Source of the DNA: Flavobacterium chilense
Lineage (GTDB): Bacteria > Bacteroidota > Bacteroidia > Flavobacteriales > Flavobacteriaceae
DNA: 64,000 bases
Direction: 5' to 3'
Assembly (NCBI RefSeq): GCF_001602525.1
Contig: NZ_LSYT01000014.1
Location: 24,169-88,168, forward strand
The first letter of the stretch is position 1, and each line of letters opens with the position of its first letter. Both the position numbers and the translations under genes were made by a program. The notes beneath the pieces were generated by a model, which was given only the letters and a program-made list of their open reading frames with translations, did not search any database and had not been told where the DNA came from. This document shows positions 1 through 9,557 of the stretch, in pieces.

Positions 1-3000
1 TCAGCATTTGCAGCTACAGGACTAATGACAATTCTATCAATTTTCTTTTTCAATAAAACATCTCCGTTTTCATCAAATAAAGTTATTGGCGATCTTAGTT
101 CAGCTTTAGTGTAGGCAATCTCATTTAAAGCTGGCGAATTTTTAGTCTTGCATATTTTAACTTGTTCATATCGAGGTAGCTTAGCGCCTTTATCGAAAAC
201 AGAAGTATAGGCAGTTATATTTACTGTTTTGGCTTGAGTTGTAAGTTTTAAAGTTGGTTCAATCGCAGCTTCAGGGAAAATAATTTCTAGTTTGTTATAG
301 TTTTTGAACGAAAGAGATCTTCTAAAACCAAAAGGATTACTTTCTGCAGAAACGCTCATAAAATCTCCCCCAGAAAGCTTGCCATCCACGATTTCAGGAG
401 TTTCACCAACGAGTTTAAAGAACAGACCATTGATTCTATCTGCTTCATATTGAGTAGGTACATAGTAACGTTTTCCTATTTTTTTATTTAAAAAATTGAC
501 AGACTCTTCTTCAATGCTATTAGAGACACAGAATAATTTAGAAGGAGTAATTCCAAATTGTTCAGGAACATGCCAGCCAGGTTCACCTGCACTTAAATAA
601 GAGAATGGATTTGTTGCCAAAACACGAATACTGTCATATTGATCTATCACTTTTTGCCATTGCGCCCAAGGCAAATTTTCTACACTCGCTCTTGAATCTG
701 AATCTACAACAGCTGCAAAAGGATGATAAGGCACCCAAGAATTTCCATTGGCAGAGCTTATCTCAATTGATTCAATAGAATATTGATGTTTTACTTGACG
801 GAGTTTTCTACCCGCTTTCGATGTCGCTTCAGGAGGCATTAAATCAGTATAATTTTTCGCATCAGCTGTATATCCTCCAATTATTTTAGAAAGACTAGAA
901 TTAGGCAATACTCCTTTAGTCAGTTTAATATCAATGTAGGTATCTAATGGAATTATTTTAGAAATTTCACCCGGTTTAGGCATTGTATTAAAATAATTCA
1001 GTAAGAAAGCCTCATTGGTTAGCATGTGAACTCCTTTTACAGAATCGGCAGTTTTGTTATCATTAACATCTCCGTGAGTCCCCTTAGGAAGTGGGCTGTA
1101 AGGTGTTCGGTCAACAATTCTGTTAATATCCCATTGTAACTCGATTAAGAATGTCTTGCGGACTCTGACAAAAGCAATTTTGACACGTACGCTTAATTCT
1201 AATTTGGCATAAATCAGGAATGGTTTAAATGATTCTACAGAGAAAATGGTATCTAAAACAATTTCAACATTGATAATCCAGATTTTAATCTGAATTCCTC
1301 CACCAGCAGCGATGTAACCACCCATTTGAGGACGTTTGAACGAAATTTTTCCGCCCATTTCTAAGTAAGCCCATAATTTAACCTTAGCAGGCCCGAAACT
1401 TTTCTCGAGTTTAAAGTCTAATCTGGCACCGGCTTCGATTCCCTGAGCAGATAGCATAAGAAATGCTTTTGCAGTAAAAAGAGTTAGAATTCTCGCTGTA
1501 ATTGGATCTTTTTTAGAACCAAGATTGATATACCAAGGTTTTTGGTTTTTAAAGAAAAAACCAGCTTCTAATAAGGCATGCAATTGGATAATTTCTCCAC
1601 CGTCTTTAGGCATTTGGAAGTCTGCTCCAGCAGCAAGTTCAAGAGAGTTATCTCCAAAGGCAACCATTGCAAAGAATGGGGGAGTGCTTTGATCTTTCTC
1701 AATAGGACCTAGTCGATCACCAAGAACATTTAATCCCGCTTCGATGTAAAATAAAGTAGGTAGAGAAAGCAATAACATTGCTCTCATATTTAAAATGGTA
1801 CCTCCCGTAGATTCAAAGGTTGCTCCAGCTCCAATAGAAAATGGTGAATCATACTGTAAGGAATCTGGTGGTCCACTGAATTTTCTAATATTAATTCCTG
1901 CTTTCGGATGTTTGTAATATTCGTACCAAGAATTATCTACTGTTAAACCGGCAGCTTTTTTGGTAGCAACATATCTAAATCCTAATAAACCTCTAAAACC
2001 GGTAATCGACAAAAATCCAAGCGGAATTCCGGTAGGCAATTCAATACTTGCATCAACTAAGAAAGCTGGATATTTAGGAGCAAAACGCATTCCTACGCTT
2101 CCTGTAATTTTTGCTTTTGGTAACTTTAATGAAACCTCTCCCATGAATTCTGGAGAAACTCCAGGTTCAGGAAGCGAAATCATACCATGAATAATTGCCA
2201 TCGCAGATTCTTCTGTTGCAGTTCCTGGAATCATCAAATCGACTTCGATAGTCTGGATTCTGATGAAAGAATCTTTAAAACCTTCTTCTGTAGAGTAATA
2301 GTATTTAATACCTTCACCTCGTGCGTCAAGCCCTAGCGGATTGACACTGATGGCGCCGTCAAATCCCCAGAAATTGTATTTATGTCCATTAATTTGAGTT
2401 GAACCAAAGTTAATGTTGCTCACCGCCATCTGAACTGGTCCAAGATTTAGAGGAGGTAAATTAATAGGAATAGGAATAGATCCGCCTTCCACTTCTATGC
2501 TTCCATCACTATAAATTCGAAGTTTTTCAATATCAAACCCTTGACCTTTCATCAAAGTGTTCATTAATCCAGGAGGGAACGAAACATAACAAGAAGTACC
2601 TACAAAATAGTCATCATCCTGTTTTCCAAGTTCGAAACTATGAAAATCGAAATTTACTAAATTGAGTAAAGTAGCTTTAGGTTCGTTTGCTTTATCAAAT
2701 GAGGCCGTTAGGTTAAAATCTCCGTCATCGTATAAGTGTCCTTCAATATCTACAACAAATGAATTATTACCTTTCTTAAATTTTGGAATTTCTAATGCGC
2801 CCTTTATTTTAGAAGAGATAACTCTATTTTGTTTGAAGGAAATATCAAACTTGTTAAAACCAACTTTGAAACTATTACCTAACTTGAACCACATGTAATC
2901 AGTTTCGCTAACAGGATTTCCTACAATTAAGGATTCTAATCCAATTGTTCCAGAAATTCCACCTTCAGTACCAATTAATAGCTGTTTTCCAGTAATTTGC

Positions 3001-4103
3001 AGTGTAGCGCCATTTTCTTTTTTGAACCATTTTTTAGGTAATGTAATTGCTGCTTTTTCAGCATACACACCTCTAAATGCAGCCCCTCTTCCGTCAGCAT
3101 CTGCTTCAGGAATATTTTTATCTCTACTTAAATCTACTTTTAATCCTGAAAACTCTGCGATTAATCCAGTGTTTCCGATCATAGATCTATTTAAGCTAAA
3201 ACTAGAGATATTATTAAAGATAAATCCGCGATTAGAAGAATATTCTAAACTGCCGACATCAAATTTTAAGTAGCTAAAATAATTATCTGGTAACGGCTGA
3301 TCCAAAACTATATCGGTGGTAACATTTTCGGTACCTGTATAAACTGGTCGTAACCATTTATGAGGAAATTGAAGCCCTACGCTAATTTCGTTAATAGCCA
3401 TTCTAAACTGAAGCGTTAAAGCTTCTTTTATGTTTTTTTCGATATTATCGAAATAATGTACAAATAATTTCTTTAAACGGTCTAGTCCTTCGCTGCCTAC
3501 ATTTAAGAGGTTTTCGTAAGCAAATTTTAGTAAGTCAATGTCAAGACTTCCAATTTGTTGTGATAAGTGTTCAACTTGATTGTCGAAAGATGCATTTACA
3601 TCGTTTATAGTTGCTAAAGCATCTGTATGTACTGTATTGAACTGATCAACGAAATCAACTAATGCATTTGCGCCTGGATAAAATGTATTGATAAGTTCAT
3701 TTAAAAATGTTTTTTCGTTTATTTCTGCTAATTCAAAAAGAATGCGTAAAACGGACTCAACAGTATTATCAAATGATTCAAAATTGAAATCATTGATGTA
3801 TTTTAGAATAATCCAAGAATAATCAAAACTGATTGGAATTTCGGTATTGCCATTTACGGTTGGATTCAAAACTAATTTTAAATCTTGTGCAAGAGGAATA
3901 TCAAGTCCAAGAGAATTGTACGTGGTTAATGTCATGCTGTAAAAACCAGAAGAGTTGTCATAGCTTTGACTGGCAATAAGATTTTTTACAAATACAGAAT
4001 CAAAAAGACTGGCAAGTGCATCTCTAATTGCCTCGAGCTCATTTGGAATCTTGTCCAACGGTAATAATTGGCTTAATGACGGGTGCATTATTTGATTTGA
4101 CAT
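1..4103 (-). CDS. very large cytoplasm-type protein, C-terminus beyond the window
   Basis: I read about 1,367 codons from ATG (MSNQIMHPSLSQLL) with no stop before the left edge, so the gene is partial at its 3' end. No signal peptide or membrane segment is visible. The first 250 residues look helical. The rest is rich in alternating beta-type segments with many Gly, Asn and Asp, including glycine-rich stretches such as ITGFRGLLGFRYVA and GGYIAAGGGIQIKIW. I do not recognise the family. It lies in the same orientation as two other giant proteins (1,207 and 688 aa) and upstream lysis-like genes, which suggests a structural, cargo or secreted product of a phage-derived particle; that is inference. 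Its leader carries one copy of a module also found before two other genes of the island. Confidence 0.85.
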   Translation of the reverse strand, partial: MSNQIMHPSLSQLLPLDKIPNELEAIRDALASLFDSVFVKNLIASQSYDNSSGFYSMTLTTYNSLGLDIPLAQDLKLVLNPTVNGNTEIPISFDYSWIILKYINDFNFESFDNTVESVLRILFELAEINEKTFLNELINTFYPGANALVDFVDQFNTVHTDALATINDVNASFDNQVEHLSQQIGSLDIDLLKFAYENLLNVGSEGLDRLKKLFVHYFDNIEKNIKEALTLQFRMAINEISVGLQFPHKWLRPVYTGTENVTTDIVLDQPLPDNYFSYLKFDVGSLEYSSNRGFIFNNISSFSLNRSMIGNTGLIAEFSGLKVDLSRDKNIPEADADGRGAAFRGVYAEKAAITLPKKWFKKENGATLQITGKQLLIGTEGGISGTIGLESLIVGNPVSETDYMWFKLGNSFKVGFNKFDISFKQNRVISSKIKGALEIPKFKKGNNSFVVDIEGHLYDDGDFNLTASFDKANEPKATLLNLVNFDFHSFELGKQDDDYFVGTSCYVSFPPGLMNTLMKGQGFDIEKLRIYSDGSIEVEGGSIPIPINLPPLNLGPVQMAVSNINFGSTQINGHKYNFWGFDGAISVNPLGLDARGEGIKYYYSTEEGFKDSFIRIQTIEVDLMIPGTATEESAMAIIHGMISLPEPGVSPEFMGEVSLKLPKAKITGSVGMRFAPKYPAFLVDASIELPTGIPLGFLSITGFRGLLGFRYVATKKAAGLTVDNSWYEYYKHPKAGINIRKFSGPPDSLQYDSPFSIGAGATFESTGGTILNMRAMLLLSLPTLFYIEAGLNVLGDRLGPIEKDQSTPPFFAMVAFGDNSLELAAGADFQMPKDGGEIIQLHALLEAGFFFKNQKPWYINLGSKKDPITARILTLFTAKAFLMLSAQGIEAGARLDFKLEKSFGPAKVKLWAYLEMGGKISFKRPQMGGYIAAGGGIQIKIWIINVEIVLDTIFSVESFKPFLIYAKLELSVRVKIAFVRVRKTFLIELQWDINRIVDRTPYSPLPKGTHGDVNDNKTADSVKGVHMLTNEAFLLNYFNTMPKPGEISKIIPLDTYIDIKLTKGVLPNSSLSKIIGGYTADAKNYTDLMPPEATSKAGRKLRQVKHQYSIESIEISSANGNSWVPYHPFAAVVDSDSRASVENLPWAQWQKVIDQYDSIRVLATNPFSYLSAGEPGWHVPEQFGITPSKLFCVSNSIEEESVNFLNKKIGKRYYVPTQYEADRINGLFFKLVGETPEIVDGKLSGGDFMSVSAESNPFGFRRSLSFKNYNKLEIIFPEAAIEPTLKLTTQAKTVNITAYTSVFDKGAKLPRYEQVKICKTKNSPALNEIAYTKAELRSPITLFDENGDVLLKKKIDRIVISPVAANA

Positions 4104-4320
4104 ATTTTTAAGTTTATTTCTTTGTTAATGGTTTGTCGATTACAATTCAAAATTTATCTTCTATTATGCCGTAATGGTTTATCTTTTGAAAAAGGCATAA
4201 GTATTCTGTATTCCTTTCTTGAGAGAGAGGACAGGAAGAGTTTTGAAAAGTATTTTTGATTTTGTTTTACTACTGAATGTTGAAGTAGTTTTTTTGATGC
4301 ATGTTGCTCTTAATTAGATA

Positions 4321-4432
4321 TTTGTTTCTTTTTGACATTGCAAAGATTTACAAAAAAAAGTGCTTTAAAAAACAACTGCAAGGTTGTTGAACACTTGTAT
4401 TGTAATACTTAACAGAGTTGTACAGAAAGTGG
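4321..4432 (-). promoter_or_regulatory. upstream module, copy A
   Basis: About 110 bp upstream of the giant gene. It shares with copies B and C (near 12.3 and 16.2 kb) the block ttgcaaagatt, a run like gcttaaaaaa, and a downstream stretch related to aaggttgtacagttgtgttc and acagagttgtaca. Copies A and C also share about 25 of 27 bases beginning ttgtttcttttt. Read on the minus strand the core is AATCTTTGCAA, one base off the Bacteroidota -7 box TAnnTTTG. It may be a promoter or activator site serving three units; no protein partner can be named. Confidence 0.5.
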
Positions 4433-4649
4433 ACAGCTATACTTTTTTCAAGGCGAAAAAATTAGTCTTTGAATGAAAAGAAAAGGGAAATTTCTCAATA
4501 TTTAGAAATTGAGATTGTGAGCTTGAATTAAGCCTTTTTTAGAAAGTTAGAGATATAAATCTCAATACAAATAACGATTTTAAATACGCTTACAGAACGA
4601 TGGCATCAGAAAAGATGTCTATGCTTTAAAGTAAATGAAAGCTACCTTT

Positions 4650-4675
4650 TACTGCGCTTAAAATAAAGCGCAGTA
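4650..4675 (-). terminator. hairpin after the YD-repeat-like gene
   Basis: Perfect 10 bp arms (tactgcgctt / aagcgcagta) around a 6-base loop, about 25 bp past the stop of the upstream minus-strand gene. The following T tract on that strand is weak, so termination is probable but not certain. Confidence 0.5.
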
Positions 4676-4698
4676 TTGGGATAGTATTTTGTAAAAGA

Positions 4699-5835
4699 CT
4701 AATTGTAATATTCGATTTTTCTTTCTGCAACCAAAGTCGGTTCTCTATCTGGTGTTCCTTCAAGGAATATGTTGCATTTTATCCAGTTGTTATGGCTGTC
4801 GTATTGGTAGGTGTAGTAACTTATCTTTTGAATGATATCTTGGTCTGGATAATCAGGAATGTATTCTCTTTTTATAATATCACCCTGTTCATTAAATGTT
4901 TTGACGAAATTTCTAGTAGGATTGGCTATTCCTCCATTTCCTGTCACATAATATTTTACAGTTTCTACATAATCTTTAATGGAATTGTAGCTATAATCTT
5001 GTTGCGCAACAACTTTTCCACATCCAAACATAATTATCTTGATAATGCGTGATTTTGAGTCATATTCATATTGTAATTGTAAGTCTTTACAATAAGAACA
5101 CTCAGTACCTAAAAAGTGATATGCTATTTTATTCTGAGCATATAAACCAACTGTAATTTTTTGATTTGTAACTTGCCCTTTCTCATTATAGATAAATGTT
5201 GTTTGATTTACCAAATCATTATCATTGACTTTTTTGTTCATGGTTTCTTTACCAGTCCTATATACAAAATACTCTTTCGCATTAATAATTCTTCCTGCAT
5301 CGTCAATTTCGTATTCAAATTTATCTTCTCTATAATGAGGCCAAATCTTACCATCTTCTTCAGATATTTCATCTGCTTTAGGAATGCTAATTTGATTTAA
5401 TTTGATTAATAAATTATAATCCATCACAGGATAATACTTTTTTAAAGTAGATCTTAATTCCTTTTTTTCTACCCAGTCGGCTTCATTATATTCATATTCG
5501 TTTTCTGTTTTAGAATCATCTTCTAGATAGTTTAGACGTGGAAAAACAATACCTGATCTTTTTTGAAGCCTTTGAAATTTATCAAAATAGAAATAAACAG
5601 GACCTCTAATTCCATTATTAAAGATAGCATCTGTTTTTTTATATTCTGGAATATCCTCTTTTGGTTTACTTATTTTGAGATGAACAGATTTTACAGAATC
5701 TTTTAAGTTTTGATTACTAATCGCATTGTATTTTTCATAAAATAAGTTATTGTAATTTAGACTGTTTTGAGCGTTGACAATATTTGATAATAGTAATGAG
5801 CTAATAAAAATCAAAAAGCTAATTGTTGTTTTCAT
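4699..5835 (-). CDS. secreted YD-repeat-like protein
   Basis: 378 aa with a clear signal peptide (MKTTISFLIFISSLLLSNIV, cut near VNAQN). The mature part carries loose, spaced repeats of the YxYDxxGRI kind (YEYNEADW, FIYNEKGQVTN, YEYDSKSRIIKI, YQYDSHNNWIK), the hallmark of Rhs/YD-like beta repeats found in small secreted Bacteroidota proteins. No toxin domain or catalytic motif is visible. Two cysteine pairs (CSYC, and one in FGCGK) may be structural. It sits between two giant genes on the same strand but has its own spacing and a hairpin behind it, so it need not share their function. A role in surface display or carbohydrate binding is possible but unsupported. Confidence 0.75.
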   Translation of the reverse strand: MKTTISFLIFISSLLLSNIVNAQNSLNYNNLFYEKYNAISNQNLKDSVKSVHLKISKPKEDIPEYKKTDAIFNNGIRGPVYFYFDKFQRLQKRSGIVFPRLNYLEDDSKTENEYEYNEADWVEKKELRSTLKKYYPVMDYNLLIKLNQISIPKADEISEEDGKIWPHYREDKFEYEIDDAGRIINAKEYFVYRTGKETMNKKVNDNDLVNQTTFIYNEKGQVTNQKITVGLYAQNKIAYHFLGTECSYCKDLQLQYEYDSKSRIIKIIMFGCGKVVAQQDYSYNSIKDYVETVKYYVTGNGGIANPTRNFVKTFNEQGDIIKREYIPDYPDQDIIQKISYYTYQYDSHNNWIKCNIFLEGTPDREPTLVAERKIEYYN

Positions 5836-5914
5836 AAAAATTTAGTTCTCAGTAAAGGAAGGAAATTTACTGTATTTTTAGATGTGATTGTCATCTTTTT
5901 TTATAGAATATTAT

Positions 5915-8900
5915 TTAAAGCACTTGAAATAATGTTTTTGCTTTAATTCGTTTATCATCGGTTATGTTTTCAAGTATATTTTCAATTTCTGTAAAGACTG
6001 CTTTTAAAGGATCGTTCGATTCTAGAAAAGTTATTTTGCCATTTTCATACAAAGTAGGCTTATAATTTATTTCAACAAAACCCTCTACCGAACCGCCAAC
6101 AACTGCTCCAAATAAACCACCTTTAAATTCTGCATCTAATCCAAAGTTTAAACTACTATCAAGTTTAGCTTCAAATCCTGTTAAGGACGCTATAAAACTG
6201 AAAAGATTTATGATTTCAGTTATTGCATAATCTTCATCTTTATCGAGTTTGTAATTGTTCATATAAGAATTAGCATTAAAAATTCCCATAAGAAATCTCG
6301 CAGCAACAGTAAAATAATTCCCATGAGGATCTCCTTTGGAACTAATCTCTTTGTCTATAAACAAATTTAAACTATCGAGATTACTTTCTGGAATTTTGTT
6401 TTTACTATATATAAGCTCAAATTGTTTTTTTCCTTCTTCGATTTTCTGCCTTTTCAATTCTTTGAAAATTTCAGCTTTTTTGGTTTCAATATCTTTCTCC
6501 AATATTTGACCCAAAGCGTAGTTACCTTCGAAAGTTACATATTTCTGATATAATTTTTTTAATTGAAATTCAAGTAAATTTTTTAGTAAAGAATCTTCAT
6601 TAAAATCAATGTTCATTTTTAGATCTAAGTTCAATTCTGTTTTTGTATGATTAAGAAATTTTTCTACAAATGCAACAATTGTTTTTGCTTCCATTTTTAC
6701 AATATTAGCCTTTTTCATTGCCTGAATTATTTTGTCACATATAGAGTTGTCACTTATTGTTACATTGTTTGCTTTTCCATCAAAATCAAAGATTCCAACT
6801 TGTTTGTGAAGTTCGAGTCCTTTAAAAAGTTTAAAAGCCACGACAGAAGTAAAAGCGAAATTAAGTCCTGCTATCCACATATCATGAAATGTAGGCATAT
6901 GTAGACGATATTTTCCGTCAGTTTTAGGAGAATCTGCATCACCTGAATAAGCTCCAATATGTAACGAGACTTCTTTAGATACATTACTACCACTTAAATA
7001 TTTTAACGTAAAATCGTCTTCATCGTAAGTAATGTCACTAAAATTAAAATCATCACTAGTAAGGGAGTCTGGTGAACCTGTTCTTGTAAATTCATATAAA
7101 GTTCCTAGCATAATTCCCTTTTTATCAAATTCTATTTTGTCAAAAAGTTTTCCTATATAAGTGGGTTGAATTTCAGAGCCAGGGATGAGACTTTTAAAGA
7201 TATTATTTATTAGTGAAAGATCAATTTTTCCATCAATATAATATTGATTTTCAATTTTTATTTTCGAAAATACCCGTCCCTTATTTCCTTTTGTATATGG
7301 GGCATCATCATATTCTGCTTCATAGCTATAAGCTGCTCCTGCATTTATGCTTATATCTCCATGAACACCAATTGAGGGGATTTTTTCAAAAATGTTAGAC
7401 ACAGAACCATAGCTTTTAGTCGCATTTTGAATCGTAGGATCTTCAACATTAGAATTAGGTATATCTAATCCTTTTTTTAACTTGGTACCGATCAGTGCTC
7501 CAACTTCTGCATCAATTCCTAAATTGTATTTTACTTCTAGTTTGGTTATATAGTGTTTAGGGTCGAGATTTAAAGATTCCAAGCATGTAAAAATTTTAGA
7601 TGCTGATTGTAGTACTTGTCCAACAAAAACATTCATGACCATTGTTAATAGAGCTGTTTCATTTTGCCTTATAGGAAATTCATACTCTGAACTTTGGGTT
7701 AATGTTAATCCGGCTGTAGCTTCAAAACCTGCAAAAGCACCAAACAGTTTTTTTGAACGACCATGTCCAGAATATTGACCAATACCATAACTAAATCCTT
7801 CTGCATGTTCCACACTTAGTTCAAAAACCTGTTCATCAGTGTATATTAAAGTAAGTTCAGTTGCTTTTGTCATTTTACGAGAAATACTTTTTTCTACATC
7901 TGCCTTAGTTTTTACAGGAATTCCCCATGTTATCCCTACGCCGACCCCAAATTTCCCACCAAGTCCTCTAGGCCAGTAATCGACCAATGTCTGTATAACA
8001 AAATTATATGCAGAGACAAAAAAATCTAAAGTTTCATGGTATAAAGAAACTGCATCTTCTTTTACTTCTTCTGCTATTTCAGATAGGGCGTCCATGGAAT
8101 CAGACATAAGATCAACAATATCACCTAAAGCTTCATTTTTAATATAGTCCATAACGGTTGAAGCTTCATCTTCCGGTTCTTTTTTAACTAGCATTTCATC
8201 ATGTCTAAAATTTAAAAAATAATACATGGTGTCTGCAAATTGTCTGGAAGGAATTCTTATGTTTTCTCCTGGAACAGTTGTAAAAGAAGTTGTAATTCCT
8301 AGAGGATTAAAAATCATTTTACTATTTGCATTTAATTCTTCCATTTTTTTTAAAAAACGGTAATAATTTGGTAATGCCGTATTTGGATCCTCTTCTTTAT
8401 ACTCATTATCAAAAATATCCACCATGTCCAAATGATCAATTGTATATCTTTCGTAATTGTTAGTTCGAAATCCCCACTCATTTACGGGTTCACTTCCTTT
8501 TTTTTCAGAATTGTAATAGTACAATAAATTATGATAAAATTGAAAACGAGCATCATCTCCTCTTTTGTCTTCCGGGAACGGGATTCTTTCTTTTAAAGTA
8601 AAGATTGGAACATTGTTGTATGGATCCATAATAGCATAATCTCCACCTCCGTAATAATTGTCTAATACTATTTTAGATATAGTATCACCTTCTTTTAGTT
8701 TGTACAATTTAGCACCGTTATCATCAAATAATAAGGGAGCAGTTTTGCTTAATTCGTTTTGAATATTTGTCATTGGAACACTTGCATTAGCAAATTCCAA
8801 ATTATAATCTAATTTTGCTAAACCAATACTTTTTATGGGAGGAATTCCTTCAATTGCTCGTTTTGAATTTTTTGCAATTACTAAGGGATGCTTGTCAATT

Positions 8901-9538
8901 TCAGTTTGAAATTTTTCATTTGGAACACCATATACATGTTTACCATCATTTCCAGAATTGATATAAGAGAAACCAAATTCTGGTTTGGCCTCAATTGTAA
9001 TTTCATCACCACCTTCTATTATAATTTTATAATTGGGATGCGGATTAGATATATCACTGCCAATATAAAAAGATGATCTCGAGTTTACTTTTCCAACATA
9101 TTTTTTCTTTTCGTAGTCAAAAATGTTATCTCGGCTCAATGCAGCATCAATTGCTAATAAAGTTTTTGAATCAACAATTCCATTGATATCAATAGATCTA
9201 TTTGCCGTAAAAATTGTAGTTCCTTGGAAAGTTTTTATTGCATTTTCTAGATTGATATCAAAAATTCCTGTTGCGATTAATTCATTTGGAATTGTATATT
9301 CATCGTATATTGCATCAATGGCTGTTAAGGCCATTTTTAAAATTGTAATATGCTGACCAAAAGATTTGTATTTAAGTCCAAGTTTTTGATTAGCGACATC
9401 GTTTTTAGCTAATTTTACTAAATATTTACTAGTCGATAGTGGTTCATTTAACAGGATTCCTCCAATGTTGTCATTAGTGAGATTTTCATCTGTTAATGGT
9501 ATATTGTTAATTGCGTTTTTGGATATATGTAAAGACAT
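5915..9538 (-). CDS. giant protein with peptidoglycan-binding-like and LysM-like N-terminus
   Basis: 1,207 aa, no signal peptide. Residues about 45-135 resemble a PG_binding_1 fold (IKTFQGTTIF then NGIVDSKTLLAIDAAL). Residues about 275-330 resemble LysM (LYKLKEGDTISKIVLDNYY followed by Asp/Asn-rich turns). The remainder is beta-rich, with Gly/Ala-rich stretches (FGVGVGITWGIP, GLFGAVVGGSVEGFV) and a helical Lys-rich segment near residue 1000. LysM and PG-binding modules in an unexported protein are typical of phage tail hubs and contractile-injection-system spike or ring proteins, which fits the neighbouring lysis genes. It lies 19 bp behind the 688 aa gene and is probably co-transcribed with it. 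The family itself is unknown to me. Confidence 0.8.
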   Translation of the reverse strand: MSLHISKNAINNIPLTDENLTNDNIGGILLNEPLSTSKYLVKLAKNDVANQKLGLKYKSFGQHITILKMALTAIDAIYDEYTIPNELIATGIFDINLENAIKTFQGTTIFTANRSIDINGIVDSKTLLAIDAALSRDNIFDYEKKKYVGKVNSRSSFYIGSDISNPHPNYKIIIEGGDEITIEAKPEFGFSYINSGNDGKHVYGVPNEKFQTEIDKHPLVIAKNSKRAIEGIPPIKSIGLAKLDYNLEFANASVPMTNIQNELSKTAPLLFDDNGAKLYKLKEGDTISKIVLDNYYGGGDYAIMDPYNNVPIFTLKERIPFPEDKRGDDARFQFYHNLLYYYNSEKKGSEPVNEWGFRTNNYERYTIDHLDMVDIFDNEYKEEDPNTALPNYYRFLKKMEELNANSKMIFNPLGITTSFTTVPGENIRIPSRQFADTMYYFLNFRHDEMLVKKEPEDEASTVMDYIKNEALGDIVDLMSDSMDALSEIAEEVKEDAVSLYHETLDFFVSAYNFVIQTLVDYWPRGLGGKFGVGVGITWGIPVKTKADVEKSISRKMTKATELTLIYTDEQVFELSVEHAEGFSYGIGQYSGHGRSKKLFGAFAGFEATAGLTLTQSSEYEFPIRQNETALLTMVMNVFVGQVLQSASKIFTCLESLNLDPKHYITKLEVKYNLGIDAEVGALIGTKLKKGLDIPNSNVEDPTIQNATKSYGSVSNIFEKIPSIGVHGDISINAGAAYSYEAEYDDAPYTKGNKGRVFSKIKIENQYYIDGKIDLSLINNIFKSLIPGSEIQPTYIGKLFDKIEFDKKGIMLGTLYEFTRTGSPDSLTSDDFNFSDITYDEDDFTLKYLSGSNVSKEVSLHIGAYSGDADSPKTDGKYRLHMPTFHDMWIAGLNFAFTSVVAFKLFKGLELHKQVGIFDFDGKANNVTISDNSICDKIIQAMKKANIVKMEAKTIVAFVEKFLNHTKTELNLDLKMNIDFNEDSLLKNLLEFQLKKLYQKYVTFEGNYALGQILEKDIETKKAEIFKELKRQKIEEGKKQFELIYSKNKIPESNLDSLNLFIDKEISSKGDPHGNYFTVAARFLMGIFNANSYMNNYKLDKDEDYAITEIINLFSFIASLTGFEAKLDSSLNFGLDAEFKGGLFGAVVGGSVEGFVEINYKPTLYENGKITFLESNDPLKAVFTEIENILENITDDKRIKAKTLFQVL

Positions 9539-9557
9539 AATTTATAAGGATTGAAGA

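Larger units (their letters stand above)
4104..4698. other. intergenic stretch without a gene
   Basis: About 600 bp between two minus-strand genes. It holds upstream module A, a hairpin at its right end and an AT-rich leader of roughly 230 bp between the module and the giant gene. I see no credible reading frame in it. Confidence 0.6.
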